DNA from: Streptomyces albidoflavus
GTDB taxonomy: Bacteria; Actinomycetota; Actinomycetes; Streptomycetales; Streptomycetaceae
DNA length: 64,000 bases
Assembly (NCBI RefSeq): GCF_000719955.1
Contig: NZ_JOII01000010.1
Coordinates: forward strand, 1 to 64,000
Direction of reading: 5' to 3'
Shown here: positions 34,416-42,698 of the stretch, piece after piece
Position numbering within the stretch: position 1 is the stretch's first letter
Layout of the letters: each line of letters starts with the position of its first letter
The notes under the pieces: generated by a model
Seen by the model: only the letters and a program-made list of their open reading frames with translations
The model's database searches: none
Told to the model about the DNA's origin: nothing
Program-made: the position numbers and the translations under genes

Positions 34416-34847
34416 TCAGAGCTGGTAGTCCTGGGCCAGTTCCTCCCAGGCGATGCCGAGCAGCGACGGGTCCGCGTCCTCGGCCGAGGGGACTCGCGGG
34501 TGGGGCTGGAACCAGGCGACGGTGAGGGCGGAGCGGTGCAGTGCCGGGTCGAGGTCCGGGGCGAGGGGGGTGGAGCGGAAGGTGCCGACGCAGGCCACCG
34601 CAGGCATGACCTCCACCGGGCCGAACGGGCCGGCGGGCTGGTCCGGATACCGGCGGGAGGGTTCCACGAGGTGTACCGGCGTGGTGGGGGAGGTGCCCTC
34701 CGCCTCCGCGCGTACCGCTCTGACCTGCATGTCGTTGAGGAACTTGCAGGGGTATCCCTCCAGCTGGCCCGCGTAGGTGGAGCTCATCCGCACCTGGACG
34801 AGGTCGAGCGGGCGACCGGAGGGGAGCACGAGGCGGCTCAGTGGCAT
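34416..34847 (-). CDS. Hypothetical protein, 143 residues
   Basis: I do not recognise the family. The product is a soluble, proline-rich and acidic protein with no signal or membrane segment. Compact segments such as SSTYAGQLEGYPCKFLNDMQV and FGPVEVMPAVACVGTFRS look like beta-strand sequence. It ends in WEELAQDYQL. There is no clear ribosome site before the ATG. It lies between convergent DUF4235 and divergent rbsR. Codon use is typical of the window, which supports a real gene. Confidence 0.65.
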   Translation of the reverse strand: MPLSRLVLPSGRPLDLVQVRMSSTYAGQLEGYPCKFLNDMQVRAVRAEAEGTSPTTPVHLVEPSRRYPDQPAGPFGPVEVMPAVACVGTFRSTPLAPDLDPALHRSALTVAWFQPHPRVPSAEDADPSLLGIAWEELAQDYQL

Positions 34848-34958
34848 GGCGGCACTCTACGGGGGCGCCGCCGAGAGGGTGAGCCGCCTTCTCCGCTCAT
34901 CTGAGCGCGCTCATCACGATCTGATTTCTCACAGCGGCACCCCCTTGCCTTCCGCCCC

Positions 34959-34994
34959 TGTAATCGTTTCCAATCCTCCTTGTAATCGTTTCCA
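34959..34994. promoter_or_regulatory. Twin LacI-type operators upstream of rbsR
   Basis: TGTAATCGTTTCCA occurs twice, exactly, at 34959-34972 and 34981-34994, 22 bp apart (about two helical turns). The reverse, TGGAAACGATTACA, has the central CG and A-rich half-sites of LacI/GalR operators. The encoded LacI-family protein starts 72 nt downstream and probably binds here to repress the ribose operon. Confidence 0.75.
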
Positions 34995-35065
34995 TGCCCC
35001 GTGGTCCCTCAGCTCCGTGCTGACGGTCGCCACGGTGGACGGAGCCACAAGGAGGTGGTCCGGAC

Positions 35066-36100
35066 ATGGCGGGCATCAAAGATGTCGCCGCGGCGGCGGG
35101 GCTTTCCGTCGCCACGGTCTCCCGGGTGCTCAACGGGCACCCGTCGGTGAGCGAGGACGCCCGTGCGCGGGTGACGGCCGCCGTGGAGGGGCTCGGGTAC
35201 CGGCCCAACGCCGTCGCCCGGTCGCTGCGCACCGACCAGACGCGCACCCTCGGCCTGGTCATCAGCGACGTGCTCAACCCGTACTTCACGGAGCTGGCCC
35301 GGTCGGTGGAGGAGGAGGCGCGGGCGCTCGGCTACAGCGTCGTCATCGGCAACGCCAACGAGCGGCCCGAACTCCAGGACCACCATGTGCGGACCCTGCT
35401 CGACCGGCGGATCGACGGACTCCTCGTCTCACCCGCCGACGGCAGCTCCCCGCTGATGCGGCAGACCGCCGAGGGCCCCACGCCGATGGTCTTCGTCGAC
35501 CGCTGGATGCCCGGCCTCGACGTCCCCGTGGTCCGGGCCGACGGCACCGGTGCCATCCGCGACCTCGTCGCCCACCTGCACGGCCTCGGCCACCGCAGGC
35601 TCGCCATCATCGCCGGGCCCGCCGCGACCACCACCGGCCACGAGCGCGTCGAGGCCTTCCGCGAGGCGCTGCACGCCTACGGCATCCCGCTCCCCGCCGA
35701 ACTCGTCGGCCAGGGCGACTTCCAGGCGGACAGCGGGCGGCGGGTCACCGAGGGGTTCCTCGCCCTGCCCGAGCCGCCCGACGTGGTCTTCGCCGCCGAC
35801 AACCTGATGGCGCTCGGCGCGCTCGACGCGATCCGCGCCCGGGGCCTCGCCGTCCCGGACGACATCGGGCTGGCGGCCTTCGACGACATCCCCTGGTTCG
35901 TGCACACCGGGCCGCCGATCACCGCGATCGCCCAGCCCACCGCCGAACTCGGCCGGGCCGCCGTGCACGCCCTGACCGACCTGATCGAGGGCAGACCCCC
36001 GCAGTCGGTCACCCTCCCCTCCCGCCTCGTCGTCCGCCGTTCCTGCGGCGAGCCCGACACGGCGGCACCCGACCCCCGCGACCCCAGGAGCCAGCTGTGA
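35066..36100 (+). CDS. rbsR: LacI-family repressor of the ribose operon
   Basis: A 344-residue regulator with an N-terminal HTH (about residues 3-48: IKDVAAAAGLSVATVSRVLNG), a hinge helix ending near residue 60, and a ribose-binding-protein-like sensor domain (from TLGLVISDVLNPYF). It should release DNA on binding ribose or a derivative. It is the first gene of the rbs operon, and its stop overlaps the rbsA GTG start by 4 nt. The ATG follows AAGGAGGTGG. Twin operators lie just upstream, suggesting autoregulation. Confidence 0.9.
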   Translation: MAGIKDVAAAAGLSVATVSRVLNGHPSVSEDARARVTAAVEGLGYRPNAVARSLRTDQTRTLGLVISDVLNPYFTELARSVEEEARALGYSVVIGNANERPELQDHHVRTLLDRRIDGLLVSPADGSSPLMRQTAEGPTPMVFVDRWMPGLDVPVVRADGTGAIRDLVAHLHGLGHRRLAIIAGPAATTTGHERVEAFREALHAYGIPLPAELVGQGDFQADSGRRVTEGFLALPEPPDVVFAADNLMALGALDAIRARGLAVPDDIGLAAFDDIPWFVHTGPPITAIAQPTAELGRAAVHALTDLIEGRPPQSVTLPSRLVVRRSCGEPDTAAPDPRDPRSQL

Positions 36101-37635
36101 GCAACCCGGACGAGTTGCTGCGCATCGAGAACATCCGCAAGACCTTCCCCGGCGTCGTCGCCCTCGACTCGGTCGACTTCGACCTGCGGCGCGGCGAGGT
36201 GCACGTGCTGCTCGGCGAGAACGGGGCCGGCAAGAGCACGCTGATCAAGATGCTCTCCGGCGCCTACCGCCCCGACAGCGGCACCATCTACGCCGAGGGC
36301 CGCGAGGTGCGCATCCAGAGCGCCCAGGACGCCGAGCGCCTGGGCATCGCCACCATCTACCAGGAGTTCAACCTGGTACCGGACCTCACGGTCGCCGAGA
36401 ACATCTTCCTCGGCCGCCAGCCGCGCCGGTTCGGTCTCATCGACCGTAAGAAGATGGAGGCGGACGCCGAGGAGCTGCTGGCCCGCGTCGGCGTCCAGGT
36501 CTCCCCGCGCGCCCGCGTCCGCGACCTCGGTATCGCCCGCCTCCAGATGGTGGAGATCGCCAAGGCGCTCAGCCTCGACGCACGTGTCCTGATCATGGAC
36601 GAGCCGACCGCCGTGCTCACCTCCGAGGAGGTGGAGAAGCTCTTCGCCATCGTGCGGCAGCTGCGCGCCGACGGCGTCGGGATCGTCTTCATCACCCACC
36701 ACCTGGAGGAGATCGCCGCCCTCGGCGACCGCGTCACCGTGCTGCGCGACGGCCGCTCCGTCGAGCAGGTCCCCGCCTCCACCCCGGAGGACGAGCTGGT
36801 CCGCCTGATGGTCGGCCGCAGCATCGACCAGCAGTACCCGCGCGAGCACCCGGAACAGGGCGAGCCGCTGCTGACCGTGCGCGGCCTCACCCGGGACGGC
36901 GTCTTCCAGGACGTCGGCTTCGAGGTCCGCGCGGGCGAGATCGTCGGGCTCGCCGGACTGGTCGGCGCCGGGCGCACCGAGGTGGCCCGCGCCGTCTTCG
37001 GCGCCGACCCCTACGACCGGGGCAGCGTCGAGGTGCTCGGGCGCGAGCTGCCCCGCCACGACGTCAACGCCGCGATGACGGCCGGGCTCGGCCTGGTCCC
37101 CGAGGACCGCAAGGGCCAGGGCCTGGTGCTCGACGCCTCCGTGCAGGAGAACCTCGGCCTGGTCACCCTCAAGGCCGCCTCGCGCGGCGGCCTGGTCGAC
37201 CTCAAGGGCCAGCGCACCGCCGCCGCCCGCATCGCCGAACAGCTCGGCGTGCGGATGGCCGGCCTCGGCCAGCATGTGCGCACCCTCTCCGGCGGCAACC
37301 AGCAGAAGGTCGTCATCGGCAAGTGGCTGCTGGCCGACACCAAGGTGCTCATTCTCGACGAGCCCACCCGCGGCATCGACGTCGGCGCCAAGGTCGAGAT
37401 CTACCAGCTGATGAACGAGCTGACCGCCTCCGGCCACGCCGTGCTGATGATCTCCAGCGACCTGCCCGAGGTCCTCGGCATGAGCGACCGCGTCCTCGTC
37501 ATGGCCCAGGGCCGCGTCGCCGGTGAACTCGCCGGTGACGCCGCCACCCAGGACGCCGTGATGGCCCTCGCCGTCACCACACCCCCCTCGAACGACCCCG
37601 CAGTGAAGGAAGTGGAGGCCCCCCGTGGCCACTGA
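36097..37635 (+). CDS. rbsA: Ribose ABC transporter ATP-binding protein
   Basis: A 512-residue CUT2-type double ATPase. The first half has GENGAGKST and IMDEPTAVL; the second has a degenerate P-loop (GLVGAGRTE), LSGGNQQKV and LDEPTRGIDVG. It powers ribose import with the downstream permease/binding-protein fusion. The GTG start overlaps the rbsR stop, and the gene runs 11 nt into the fusion gene. It is paralogous to the importer ATPase at 12779. Confidence 0.93.
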   Translation: MSNPDELLRIENIRKTFPGVVALDSVDFDLRRGEVHVLLGENGAGKSTLIKMLSGAYRPDSGTIYAEGREVRIQSAQDAERLGIATIYQEFNLVPDLTVAENIFLGRQPRRFGLIDRKKMEADAEELLARVGVQVSPRARVRDLGIARLQMVEIAKALSLDARVLIMDEPTAVLTSEEVEKLFAIVRQLRADGVGIVFITHHLEEIAALGDRVTVLRDGRSVEQVPASTPEDELVRLMVGRSIDQQYPREHPEQGEPLLTVRGLTRDGVFQDVGFEVRAGEIVGLAGLVGAGRTEVARAVFGADPYDRGSVEVLGRELPRHDVNAAMTAGLGLVPEDRKGQGLVLDASVQENLGLVTLKAASRGGLVDLKGQRTAAARIAEQLGVRMAGLGQHVRTLSGGNQQKVVIGKWLLADTKVLILDEPTRGIDVGAKVEIYQLMNELTASGHAVLMISSDLPEVLGMSDRVLVMAQGRVAGELAGDAATQDAVMALAVTTPPSNDPAVKEVEAPRGH

Positions 37636-39586
37636 CACCGTCAAGAACAACACGGGCAGCGGCGGCGGCTCCGCCTCGGCACTGCGCCGCGTCCTGCTCG
37701 ACAACGGCGCCCTCAGCGCGCTCGTGGTCCTGGTCATCGCGATGTCGGTGCTCTCCGGCGACTTCCTGACCACCGACAACCTGCTCAACGTCGGCGTCCA
37801 GGCCGCGGTCACCGCGATCCTCGCCTTCGGCGTCACCTTCGTCATCGTCTCGGCCGGCATCGACCTCTCGGTCGGCTCGGTCGCGGCCCTCTCCGCCACC
37901 GTGCTGGCCTGGCTCGCCACCAGCGAGGGCGTCCCCGTGGTGATCGCGGTGCTGCTCGCCGCCGCCACCGGCCTCGCCTGCGGCCTGGTCAACGGCGCGC
38001 TCATCTCGTACGGCAAACTCCCGCCGTTCATCGCGACGCTGGCCATGCTCTCCATCGGGCGCGGTCTCTCGCTGGTCATCTCGCAGGGCAGCCCGATCGC
38101 CTTCCCCGACTCGGTCTCCAAGCTCGGTGACACCCTCGGCGGCTGGCTGCCGGTGCCCGTGCTGGTCATGATCGTGATGGGTCTGATCACCGCCCTCCTG
38201 CTGCGCCGCACCTACATCGGCCGCTCGATGTACGCGATCGGCGGCAACGAGGAGGCGGCCCGCCTCTCCGGCATCCGCGTCAAGCGCCAGAAGCTCGTCA
38301 TCTACGCCCTCTCCGGCCTCTTCGCGGCCGTCGCCGGTGTCGTCCTCGCCTCCCGCCTCTCCTCCGCGCAGCCGCAGGCCGCCCAGGGGTACGAGCTGGA
38401 CGCCATCGCCGCCGTCGTCATCGGCGGCGCCAGCCTCGCCGGCGGTGTCGGCAAGGCGTCCGGCACCCTCATCGGCGCGCTGATCCTCGCCGTGCTCCGC
38501 AACGGCCTCAATCTCCTGTCGGTCTCCGCCTTCTGGCAGCAGGTCGTCATCGGCGTCGTCATCGCGCTCGCCGTCCTCCTCGACACGCTGCGCCGCCGCA
38601 CCGGCTCCACGGCCGGCGCCGCGGGGGCACCGGGAGCGCCCGGCTCCGGCGGCAGGAAGAAGAACGCGGCCAAGTTCGGTATGGCCGCCCTCGTCGTGGC
38701 CGCCGTGGTCGCCGCCGTCTCGGTGCTCAACCCGGGCTCGTCGTCGACCAGCACCAAGATCGGCATGTCGCTCTCCACCCTCAACAACCCCTTCTTCGTC
38801 CAGATGAAGGAGGGCGCCCAGGCCGAGGCGAAGGCCGCCGGGGTCGAACTGACCGTCACCGACGCCCAGAACGACGCCTCCCAGCAGGCCAACCAGCTCC
38901 AGAACTTCACCAGCTCCGGCGTGTCCTCGGTCATCGTCAACCCGGTCGACTCCGACGCCGTGGGCCCCGCCGTGCGCGGCGCCAACAAGGCGGAGATCCC
39001 GGTGATCGCCGCCGACCGCGGGGTCAACAAGGCCGACACGGCCGCGTTTGTCGCCTCCGACAACGTCGAGGGCGGCAAGCTCGCCGCCCGCTCGCTCGCC
39101 GAGGAGCTGGGCGGCAAGGGCAAGATCGTCGTCCTCCAGGGCACGGCCGGCACCTCCGCCAGCCGTGAGCGCGGCGCCGGCTTCGCCGAGGGGCTCAAGG
39201 AGTTCCCGGACATCAAGGTCGTCGCCAAGCAGCCGGCCGACTTCGACCGCTCCAAGGGCCTGGACGTCATGACCAACCTGCTCCAGGGCAACGGCGACAT
39301 CGACGGCGTCTTCGCCGAGAACGACGAGATGGCGCTCGGCGCGGCGAAGGCGCTCGGCGCCAAGGCGGGCAAGGATGTCGCCGTGGTCGGCTTCGACGGG
39401 ACCCCGGACGGGCTGAAGGCGGTCGAGGCGGGCACCCTGTTCGCCTCCGTCGCCCAGCAGCCCGCCGAACTCGGCAAGACCGCCGTGCAGAACGCCGTCA
39501 AGGCAGCGCGCGGGGAGAAGACCGAGGCCCAGGTGATGGTGCCGGTCAAGGTCGTCACCGCGAAGAACGTCGCCGACTTCTCCTGA
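37625..39586 (+). CDS. Ribose ABC permease fused to its substrate-binding protein (RbsC-RbsB fusion)
   Basis: One continuous 653-residue frame joins two normally separate subunits. Residues about 25-325 are an RbsC-type permease (VSAGIDLSVGSVAAL, LISYGKLPPFIATLAML, YELDAIAAVVIGGASLAGG). A Gly/Ala/Pro linker with GRKKN follows, then an extra transmembrane anchor at about 352-370. Residues about 376-653 are an RbsB-like receptor (IGMSLSTLNNPFF, VNPVDSDAVGP, ADRGVNKADTAAF). The receptor therefore needs no lipoprotein signal and is tethered outside by the anchor. The GTG start overlaps rbsA by 11 nt. Similar bifunctional proteins occur in other streptomycetes. Confidence 0.92.
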   Translation: MATDTVKNNTGSGGGSASALRRVLLDNGALSALVVLVIAMSVLSGDFLTTDNLLNVGVQAAVTAILAFGVTFVIVSAGIDLSVGSVAALSATVLAWLATSEGVPVVIAVLLAAATGLACGLVNGALISYGKLPPFIATLAMLSIGRGLSLVISQGSPIAFPDSVSKLGDTLGGWLPVPVLVMIVMGLITALLLRRTYIGRSMYAIGGNEEAARLSGIRVKRQKLVIYALSGLFAAVAGVVLASRLSSAQPQAAQGYELDAIAAVVIGGASLAGGVGKASGTLIGALILAVLRNGLNLLSVSAFWQQVVIGVVIALAVLLDTLRRRTGSTAGAAGAPGAPGSGGRKKNAAKFGMAALVVAAVVAAVSVLNPGSSSTSTKIGMSLSTLNNPFFVQMKEGAQAEAKAAGVELTVTDAQNDASQQANQLQNFTSSGVSSVIVNPVDSDAVGPAVRGANKAEIPVIAADRGVNKADTAAFVASDNVEGGKLAARSLAEELGGKGKIVVLQGTAGTSASRERGAGFAEGLKEFPDIKVVAKQPADFDRSKGLDVMTNLLQGNGDIDGVFAENDEMALGAAKALGAKAGKDVAVVGFDGTPDGLKAVEAGTLFASVAQQPAELGKTAVQNAVKAARGEKTEAQVMVPVKVVTAKNVADFS

Positions 39587-39597
39587 GGAAGGCCGAG

Positions 39598-40536
39598 TTG
39601 AGGAAGCGGGAAACCATCGTGCAGGAAGAGCACGCGGGCCACGACCTGCTGGTCGTCGGTTCGGCCAACGCCGACCTGGTGATCGGCGTCGAGCGCAGGC
39701 CGGCCCCCGGCGAGACGGTGCTCGGCTCCGACCTCGCCGTCCACCCCGGCGGCAAGGGCGGCAACCAGGCCGTCGCCGCCGCCCGCCTCGGCGCCCGTAC
39801 GGCGCTGCTGGCCCGGGTCGGCGACGACGCCCACGGCCGGCTGCTGCTCGACGCGCAGCGCGCGGCCGGCACCGACACCACCGGGGTGCTGGTCGGCGGG
39901 GCCCCCACCGGGGTCGCCCTGATCACCGTGGACCCCTCGGGCGACAACAGCATCGTCGTCTCCCCGGGGGCCAACGCCCGGCTCACCCCGGCCGACGTCC
40001 GGGCCGCCGCGCCCCTGGTGGCCGGTGCCCGGGTGGTCTCCACCATGCTGGAGATCCCGCTGGAGACGGTGGCGGAGCTGACGGCGGTCCTGCCCGCCGG
40101 GGGGCGGCTGGTGCTCAACCCGTCGCCGCCCGCGCCGCTGCCCGCCGGGGTGCTGGCCGCCTGCGACCCGCTGGTGGTCAACGAGCACGAGGCCCGGTTC
40201 ATCCTGGGCGAGCAGGCGGGTGAGCTGCCCGAGGAGTGGGCGCGGGGGCTGCTGGCCCTCGGCCCGCGCTCGGTGGTCGTCACTCTCGGCGCCGAAGGCG
40301 CGCTGGTCGCCGACGGCGCCGGTGCGGAGTCCACGCGCGTGCCGAGCCTCAAGGTCGAGGCGGTCGACACCACCGGCGCGGGCGACGCCTTCACGGCCGC
40401 CCTCGCCTGGCGGCTCGGCCTCGGCGAAAGCCTGGTCGAGGCGGCCCGGTACGCGGTGCGGGTCGGCGCCGCCGCCGTCACCCGGCCCGGCGCCCAGGCC
40501 TCGTACCCGACCGCCGAGGAGGTGCCGGCCCCGTGA
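39598..40536 (+). CDS. rbsK: Ribokinase
   Basis: A PfkB-family sugar kinase of 312 residues that converts ribose to ribose-5-phosphate with ATP. Signature 1 is HPGGKGGNQAVAAARLG and signature 2 is DTTGAGDAFTAAL, holding the catalytic Asp. NANADLV-like residues (GSANADLVI) form the substrate edge. The start is either TTG at 39598, with GAGGAAGG 5 nt upstream, or GTG seven codons later. The stop overlaps the rbsD start (GTGA). Confidence 0.93.
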   Translation: MRKRETIVQEEHAGHDLLVVGSANADLVIGVERRPAPGETVLGSDLAVHPGGKGGNQAVAAARLGARTALLARVGDDAHGRLLLDAQRAAGTDTTGVLVGGAPTGVALITVDPSGDNSIVVSPGANARLTPADVRAAAPLVAGARVVSTMLEIPLETVAELTAVLPAGGRLVLNPSPPAPLPAGVLAACDPLVVNEHEARFILGEQAGELPEEWARGLLALGPRSVVVTLGAEGALVADGAGAESTRVPSLKVEAVDTTGAGDAFTAALAWRLGLGESLVEAARYAVRVGAAAVTRPGAQASYPTAEEVPAP

Positions 40537-40922
40537 AGCGCTCCGGCATCCTCAACCGGCACCTCGCCGGGGCACTGGCCGAACTCGGCCACGGCGACGA
40601 ACTCCTCGTCTGCGACGCGGGCATGCCGATACCCGCCGGCCCGCGCGTGGTCGACCTGGCCTTCACCGCCGGGATCCCCTCCTTCGCCGAGGTCCTGGAC
40701 GGGCTCCTCGCGGAGCTGGTGGTGGAGGGCGCGACGGCCGCCGAGGAGGTGCGCACCGCCGCACCCGCCACGGCCGGGCTGCTCGCCGAGCGGCTTCCCC
40801 AGCTGGCCTACGTCAGCCACGAGGAGCTGAAGGCCCGTACCGCCCGGGCCCGCCTGGTGGTCCGCACCGGCGAGGCGACGCCGTACGCCAACGTCTCGCT
40901 GCGGTGCGGGGTCTTCTTCTGA
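40533..40922 (+). CDS. rbsD: D-ribose pyranase
   Basis: A 129-residue RbsD that interconverts the beta-pyranose and furanose forms of ribose so that ribokinase can use it. The MKxxGILN-type start (VKRSGILNRHLAGAL) with the catalytic His, CDAGMPIP and the C-terminal GEATPYANVSLRCGV are diagnostic. The GTG start overlaps the rbsK stop. It is the last gene of the operon and is followed by a terminator. Confidence 0.93.
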   Translation: MKRSGILNRHLAGALAELGHGDELLVCDAGMPIPAGPRVVDLAFTAGIPSFAEVLDGLLAELVVEGATAAEEVRTAAPATAGLLAERLPQLAYVSHEELKARTARARLVVRTGEATPYANVSLRCGVFF

Positions 40923-40940
40923 CCCGGCCCCGCCCGGCCC

Positions 40941-40977
40941 CGCGTCCCGTACCCCTTCCCCGGGGGTGCGGGACGCG
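40941..40977. terminator. Bidirectional terminator after rbsD
   Basis: A 15-bp stem (40941-40955 with 40963-40977, one G-U) with a 7-nt loop lies between the convergent rbsD and amidohydrolase stops, and probably serves both. Confidence 0.75.
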
Positions 40978-40994
40978 CCGCGTCGCGGGCCCGT

Positions 40995-41798
40995 TCAGCC
41001 GGAGACCCGGTCGACCAGGTCGGCGAGGGACTTGGCGAGCGTGGTGAGGCCCGCGTGGGTGGGCCCGGCGGGCTCGGTGAGGTAGGTGTCGCGGCGCAGT
41101 TCCAGCATGAGGGCGGTGACGCGGGCGTCGGTGCCGTGGAAGCGGAGCGGTACGTACGCCCCGGCGAACGGGGTGTCGAGCCCGCTGGTGGGCGCCTCTC
41201 CGAAGGCGGCGCGGGCATGGGCGAGCAGCGAGGGCGGGGTGTGGAAGGCGTCGGTGCCCAGGCAGACCGGCGGGCGGGGCGTGGCCGGCGGCAGCTCGTA
41301 AGGGAGCACCCGCGACGGGTAGGAGTGCACGTCGAGGACGACGGCACGGCCGGTGGCGTCGAGGCGGTCCTGCACGGCCGCGGTCATCGCCTCGGCGTAC
41401 GGGTGGAAGTAGCGGCCGAGCAGCGGGGCCGGGTCGAAGCCGTCGGGGCGCAGCGGGGCGCGGTGCGCCGTGCGGGTGTAGACGGCGCCCATGCCGACGG
41501 CGGTCATCTCCTCGCGGTCGTCGGGGAACCGCTCGGGGTCGACGACGAGCCGGGAGAGCCCGTTGACGAACCGCCACGGGGTGTGCGGCGCCAGCGCGGT
41601 GGCGAGGGCGGCCAGCTCGGCGGTGTGCGCGTCCGTCATCAGGTCCAGCTCGGCCGCGAGCGCCGCGTCGTCCAGCAACAGCTCGCGCCGCACCTCGGGC
41701 GGAACGGCCCGCGAGGAGTGCGGTACGTGGAGTAGTACGGGGGAGTCCTCGGCGCCGGGGAGGAGTCGGTACGGGGCGGGGGCCGGTGTCGGGGTCAT
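40995..41798 (-). CDS. N-formylglutamate amidohydrolase
   Basis: A 267-residue FGase-fold zinc hydrolase, predicted to cleave N-formylglutamate or a related N-acyl amino acid. Supporting motifs are VLLHVPHSSRAVP at the N-terminus, LDLMTDAHTAELA, RFVNGLSRLVVDPERFPDD and VVLDVHSYPSR. The ATG at 41798 (MTPTPAPAP) is preferred; another ATG six codons upstream is possible, and neither has a clear ribosome site. No histidine-utilisation genes are nearby. The gene stands alone between the ribose operon and doxX. Confidence 0.85.
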   Translation of the reverse strand: MTPTPAPAPYRLLPGAEDSPVLLHVPHSSRAVPPEVRRELLLDDAALAAELDLMTDAHTAELAALATALAPHTPWRFVNGLSRLVVDPERFPDDREEMTAVGMGAVYTRTAHRAPLRPDGFDPAPLLGRYFHPYAEAMTAAVQDRLDATGRAVVLDVHSYPSRVLPYELPPATPRPPVCLGTDAFHTPPSLLAHARAAFGEAPTSGLDTPFAGAYVPLRFHGTDARVTALMLELRRDTYLTEPAGPTHAGLTTLAKSLADLVDRVSG

Positions 41799-41891
41799 GA
41801 GGTGGGTGTACCCCATGACGGGTGCCGGGCAGTCCGGGCGCGCGGGCGGCCGCCCGGGACCGACGGTGCGGCCCCGGGCGGTCCGGGCAGG

Positions 41892-42446
41892 TCAGCCGCG
41901 CAGCAGCAGGACGACGCCCGCGGTGATCACGGCCAGCGCGAGGGCGCCGACGCCGTGCGTGGTGCGGTGCTCGCGCAGCGGCGGCAGGGCACGGTCGGCG
42001 GCGAGGCGGCCGGGGCCGGTGAGGGCGAGGGCGGCCGAGGCGGCGACGAGGAGCAGTTCGTACTCGACCCCGTCCGGGGAGAAGAAGCCGCCGTTCCACT
42101 TGACCGCGAGGGCGTTGATCATGGTGCCGGTGACCGCGGCGGCGGCCAGCGGGGTGAGCAGGCCGAGGATCAGGGCCAGGCCGCCGAAGGTCTCGGTGAG
42201 CGCGGCGACCGTGGCCATCGCCTCCCCGGCCGGATAGCCGACGGAGGTGAAGAACTGGGCGGTCCCGTCGATCCCGCCACCGCCGAACCAGCCGAACAGC
42301 TTCTGCGTGCCGTGCGCGGCCATGATCGCGCCGACCGCGATCCGGAGCAGCAGCAGTCCGGCGTCGAGACCGGCCCCGCGCGGGCCGGCCCCGGCGGGAC
42401 CATCGGTGTCGAGCGGACGGGTGGGGGAGGTGCTGGGGGCCGTCAT
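41892..42446 (-). CDS. DoxX family membrane protein
   Basis: A 184-residue protein with four predicted membrane helices starting near residue 30 (GLLLLRIAVGAIMAAHG). The DoxX signature GTQKLFGWFGGGGIDGTAQFF follows. DoxX-family proteins are linked to thiol-redox or quinone-related stress defence, but the activity is uncertain. The chosen ATG (MTAPSTSPTRP) is preferred to one 22 codons upstream that would lie in the operator region. Two MarR-type inverted repeats upstream suggest that it is induced by a small molecule through a MarR repressor encoded elsewhere. Confidence 0.85.
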   Translation of the reverse strand: MTAPSTSPTRPLDTDGPAGAGPRGAGLDAGLLLLRIAVGAIMAAHGTQKLFGWFGGGGIDGTAQFFTSVGYPAGEAMATVAALTETFGGLALILGLLTPLAAAAVTGTMINALAVKWNGGFFSPDGVEYELLLVAASAALALTGPGRLAADRALPPLREHRTTHGVGALALAVITAGVVLLLRG

Positions 42447-42488
42447 GGAGGGGTACTCCCGCGTGGTGTGGGGGCAGGCGGACACAGC

Positions 42489-42516
42489 AGCCTTGCTTGA
42501 AAGCTCAAGCAAGGCT
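42489..42516. promoter_or_regulatory. MarR-type operator 1 upstream of doxX
   Basis: A perfect 12-bp inverted repeat (42489-42500 with 42505-42516) with a 4-nt spacer AAGC. The core TTGA-N4-TCAA is the common MarR-family operator shape. It lies about 45-70 nt before the doxX start. Confidence 0.65.
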
Positions 42517-42536
42517 CGGCCCGAGCATAACGGATG

Positions 42537-42550
42537 CTTGAGAGTTCAAG
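42537..42550. promoter_or_regulatory. MarR-type operator 2 upstream of doxX
   Basis: CTTGA-GAGT-TCAAG is a second copy of the TTGA-N4-TCAA core. The centre is about 41 bp from that of operator 1, close to four helical turns, which would favour cooperative binding on one DNA face. Confidence 0.6.
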
Positions 42551-42640
42551 TGAAGAGTTCCGGTGGGTGGGACGTGGGGGAGCGGGATGTGGGGGAGGGG
42601 CGTCCGGTCGTCGGGCTGACGGGAGTCCTGGGACGGAAAG

Positions 42641-42667
42641 GCCCCGCGCGGCGGTACCGCGCGGGGC
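42641..42667 (-). terminator. Terminator of the MFS transporter gene
   Basis: An 11-bp perfect stem (42641-42651 with 42657-42667) with a 5-nt loop. On the minus strand it is followed by CTTTCC, and it lies 32 nt beyond the MFS stop codon. Confidence 0.7.
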
Positions 42668-42698
42668 TCGGGTCGGGCGCCCGGGAGGGGCCGTGGGG

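Noticed and set aside
37625..39586. RbsC-RbsB fusion as a sequencing frameshift or lost stop
   Set aside because: The join has a designed look (flexible linker plus a new membrane anchor replacing the signal peptide), and codon bias is continuous through it.
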